Source: Metabacillus endolithicus
GTDB lineage: Bacteria > Bacillota > Bacilli > Bacillales > Bacillaceae
Direction of reading: 5' to 3'
DNA length: 64,000 nucleotides
Assembly: GCF_023078335.1 (NCBI RefSeq)
Contig: NZ_CP095550.1
Location: 3,268,001 to 3,332,000 of the forward strand
Position 1 is the stretch's first letter; every line of letters starts with the position of its first letter. Under the pieces are notes generated by a model. That model was not told where the DNA came from. It did no database searches and saw nothing but the letters and a program-made list of their open reading frames with translations. Positions 62,314 through 64,000 of this stretch are shown piece after piece. Position numbers and translations under genes: made by a program.

Positions 62314-62958
62314 ATGAAATGCATTTACCTATTTGCCTTCCTCAGCATATTCATTGTTGGCTGCCAAGGGGCTCAGAGTGTTAATGAAGAAATGGGATCG
62401 CACACCGAAACAATACAGACAACTGCAGAATCAGAACAGAAAATAACCCATCAGGACCAAAGTGACGAGATTGATAGTCCGATTATAAAAGACAATAGAG
62501 AAGGAATCATACCATTCAAAGTTAGTATACCTTCTATTAATGTGAGTGCCGACATTGAAAAGGTAGGCTTACTTGATAATGGCCAAATGGGTGTTCCAGA
62601 AAAATTTGAACAGGTTGGATGGTATAAAGAAGGCGTATTACCAGGTGAGCAAGGTAATGCCGTGTTAGCAGGTCATGTGGATAGTAAAACAGGTCCGGCT
62701 ATTTTTTATCATCTTTATAAACTAGAGGTTGGAGATGAAGTTCATGTCATGAATGAAGATGGAGAGAAACTTACTTTTATTGTTTACGATAAGAAGAGTT
62801 TTGACACTGAATCTGCACCTGTAGAAAAAATATTTGGTTATTCTTACCGAAGTAATTTAAATCTTATTACATGTACAGGTGATTTTAATCGGGAAAAAGG
62901 GACGCATGAGGAAAGGTTAGTAGTATATACGGAATTAGCTAAAGTAGAGAAGCAATAA
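62314..62958 (+). CDS. srtF: Class F sortase with lipoprotein signal
   Basis: A 214-residue sortase. A lipobox FIVGCQG follows a short signal, so the enzyme is tethered by lipid rather than by a membrane helix. After a polar stalk (about 22-65) the sortase barrel has catalytic His in VLAGHVDSK, Cys in LITCTGDF and Arg in HEERLVVYT. It should act on the MPKTG protein encoded just upstream. The start at 62314 is six bases after GAGGTG. The frame open from 62194 is not used. Confidence 0.87.
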   Translation: MKCIYLFAFLSIFIVGCQGAQSVNEEMGSHTETIQTTAESEQKITHQDQSDEIDSPIIKDNREGIIPFKVSIPSINVSADIEKVGLLDNGQMGVPEKFEQVGWYKEGVLPGEQGNAVLAGHVDSKTGPAIFYHLYKLEVGDEVHVMNEDGEKLTFIVYDKKSFDTESAPVEKIFGYSYRSNLNLITCTGDFNREKGTHEERLVVYTELAKVEKQ

Positions 62959-62964
62959 TTTCTT

Positions 62965-63007
62965 ATAAATAAAGCTCTAACCATAAGTGGTTAGAGCTTC
63001 ATTTATA
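62965..63007. terminator. Terminator of srtF
   Basis: GCTCTAACCA-TAAG-TGGTTAGAGC with outer ATAAAT/ATTTAT arms. Confidence 0.85.
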
Positions 63008-63088
63008 AGAATTCTAAATTATATTAATATCAATCGTCATATAATCTATTTAATAAAGCTATGATTTTTGATAAGTACCTGTTGTAGT

Positions 63089-63832
63089 TTACACAATAAA
63101 CGTTTTAATAGCTTCATGTAGATCTTTCATATACGAAGTACCTGCTTTAATACCTAATGTATTGATTAATCTAGCATGAGAAGGGGATAAACCAATCATG
63201 TAAGAATCTGTTCCCATTAACTTTAACTCAGAAACTAGTGTTTTGAATGTTTGAACACCCTCTTTCTTTATCTCCCCAATTCCATGAAAATCGAATAAAA
63301 CACGTTCTACTTGATTTTGGGAAACCTCGGATAACAAACGAATATGATTTAATCTAATCATATTCTCATTTAATTCGCCAAACAACGGAACAAGAACAAG
63401 CCCTTTTGTTAGACATATAAAAGGTGCTGATAATTCGATGATTTTTGTAAGAGATTGTTCAAGCTGCTCTTTCTTTTCTAACAATTCGAAGTTCGTTTCA
63501 GAAAGTCGTTTTCGATGAAGCTCCACAGTGTCCACGAGAGTTTGAATTTGGTTGTCTTGTTCTATACAGATTAAATGGCCTTGACTGTACTCCCAGTTCA
63601 CCTTAATTTGAAAAAGAGCATAAGGTGATTTTTGAGTTTTCATGACAATCTCTGTTGTGATGAGCTTTTCTGAAAGTAAAGATTGAGCTTTTCTCTTGCT
63701 TTCAATATCAACTAAATCTAAGAAGTTCAATGCTTCACCAAAGAGTTCGGAAGCGAAGTCAGAAGCTTCTAATATATTAAACTCTTGATCAATAGTGAAA
63801 TAAGGAAGCGGGATGTGTTTAATTGTAAGCAT
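63089..63832 (-). CDS. PAS-STAS (RsbR-like) protein paired with a cobalamin sensor
   Basis: A 247-residue soluble protein. An N-terminal PAS-like domain (about 1-105; IPLPYFTIDQEFNILEASDF, NFLDLVDIESKRK) is joined by a coiled coil (ETNFELLEKKEQLEQSL) to a STAS domain (about 140-245; ELSAPFICLTKGLVLVPLFG, LFDFHGIGEIKKEG). RsbR-type proteins have Ser/Thr after the D-x motif for phosphorylation; here it is His (DFHG), so the phospho-switch looks altered. The ATG at 63832 is eight bases after GGAGTG and five bases after the stop of the cobalamin gene. The frame open to 63871 overlaps that gene. Confidence 0.8.
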   Translation of the reverse strand: MLTIKHIPLPYFTIDQEFNILEASDFASELFGEALNFLDLVDIESKRKAQSLLSEKLITTEIVMKTQKSPYALFQIKVNWEYSQGHLICIEQDNQIQTLVDTVELHRKRLSETNFELLEKKEQLEQSLTKIIELSAPFICLTKGLVLVPLFGELNENMIRLNHIRLLSEVSQNQVERVLFDFHGIGEIKKEGVQTFKTLVSELKLMGTDSYMIGLSPSHARLINTLGIKAGTSYMKDLHEAIKTFIV

Positions 63833-63837
63833 GAAAA

Positions 63838-64000
63838 TTACACTCCTTGTATTGAATGTTGCGCGAGCCATCCTTGAAGTTCTGTTAGAGATGGAAATAA
63901 TTTTGTTTTGCTAGAGCAGTGCGAGGTAAAGTCATATGTTGATAGTAGACGACCTCCAACGATAACAGTAGGTTTATGTGGAAGATCCTCTAAGACGTTT
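63838..64000 (-). CDS. C-terminal end of a second cobalamin-binding protein (cut by window end)
   Basis: The last 53 codons of a minus-strand gene whose start lies beyond the window. The visible sequence NVLEDLPHKPTVIVGGRLLS matches EMLDHKPTIILGSRLAEKYD near the end of the CarH-like protein at 5395-6051. VIVGGR is the GG part of the B12-binding fold. Its stop is five bases before the PAS-STAS start, so the genes are translationally coupled, like the pair at 4740-6051. Confidence 0.75.
   Translation of the reverse strand, partial: NVLEDLPHKPTVIVGGRLLSTYDFTSHCSSKTKLFPSLTELQGWLAQHSIQGV

Overview
The window is low-GC, densely packed DNA with strong Shine-Dalgarno sequences, GTG/TTG starts and hairpin-plus-T-run terminators. 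It carries sporulation genes (spoVR, two spoIIP-like genes) and long stretches collinear with the Bacillus subtilis yhcS-yhcX, yhcY-yhdC and yrkD-yrkJ regions. This points to a chromosomal segment of an endospore-forming member of the Bacillaceae. I see no rRNA, tRNA, insertion sequence, phage gene or CRISPR array.

Layout. 1-6.1 kb: signalling genes, namely the end of a sensor kinase, a CheB-CheR-PAS-histidine kinase fusion, and a two-gene unit of a CarH-like cobalamin-binding protein plus a PAS protein. The same cobalamin/PAS unit recurs at the right edge (63.1-64.0 kb), there with a STAS domain. 6.6-10.5 kb: Fur-controlled petrobactin-type iron uptake (yclNOPQ). 10.7-12 kb: a frameshifted flavodoxin-fold reductase and a class D sortase. 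12-14.6 kb: a phoX-tatA-tatC operon behind a PhoP-box array. 14.7-25.8 kb: conserved housekeeping genes (yhcT, yhcU, a bdbC/thioredoxin pair, yhcV, yhcX, pgcA, yhcYZ, yhdA, yhdB, an M14 peptidase, yhdC). 25.8-31.7 kb: nsrR and hmp, then spoVR, two tandem spoIIP-like genes and a coupled 54-residue membrane protein.

31.8-40.6 kb is a copper/metal island: CcdA-like membrane protein, CopZ-like chaperone, a cysteine-free multicopper-oxidase homologue, YdhK lipoprotein, a two-component system with apparent frameshifts in both genes, a tandem AbrB-fold protein, a DUF305 protein, a Csp-type copper storage protein (frameshifted) and a double ferritin-like protein. 41-49.5 kb holds two copies of a persulfide-handling cluster (TusA, DsrE, rhodanese, persulfide dioxygenase, TauE). 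The second copy includes the CstR repressor and has five matching operator-like palindromes. 49.6-52.7 kb holds two convergent arsenic units (arsR-arsB-arsC and arsR-arsI).

52.9-59.6 kb: a PCYCGC lipoprotein, a possible coat protein, a HAD phosphatase, a Gfo/Idh/MocA oxidoreductase, a catalase, an ECF sigma/anti-sigma pair and a 42-residue peptide. 59.7-60.64 kb: 18 tandem copies of a 52-bp hairpin-bearing repeat. 60.9-63 kb: a duplicated-domain surface protein with an MPKTG sorting signal, followed by a lipoprotein class F sortase.

Several genes between 10.7 and 45 kb are broken by single-base shifts whose repair restores convincing family sequence. This may be real decay or base-calling error, and the sequence alone cannot decide.
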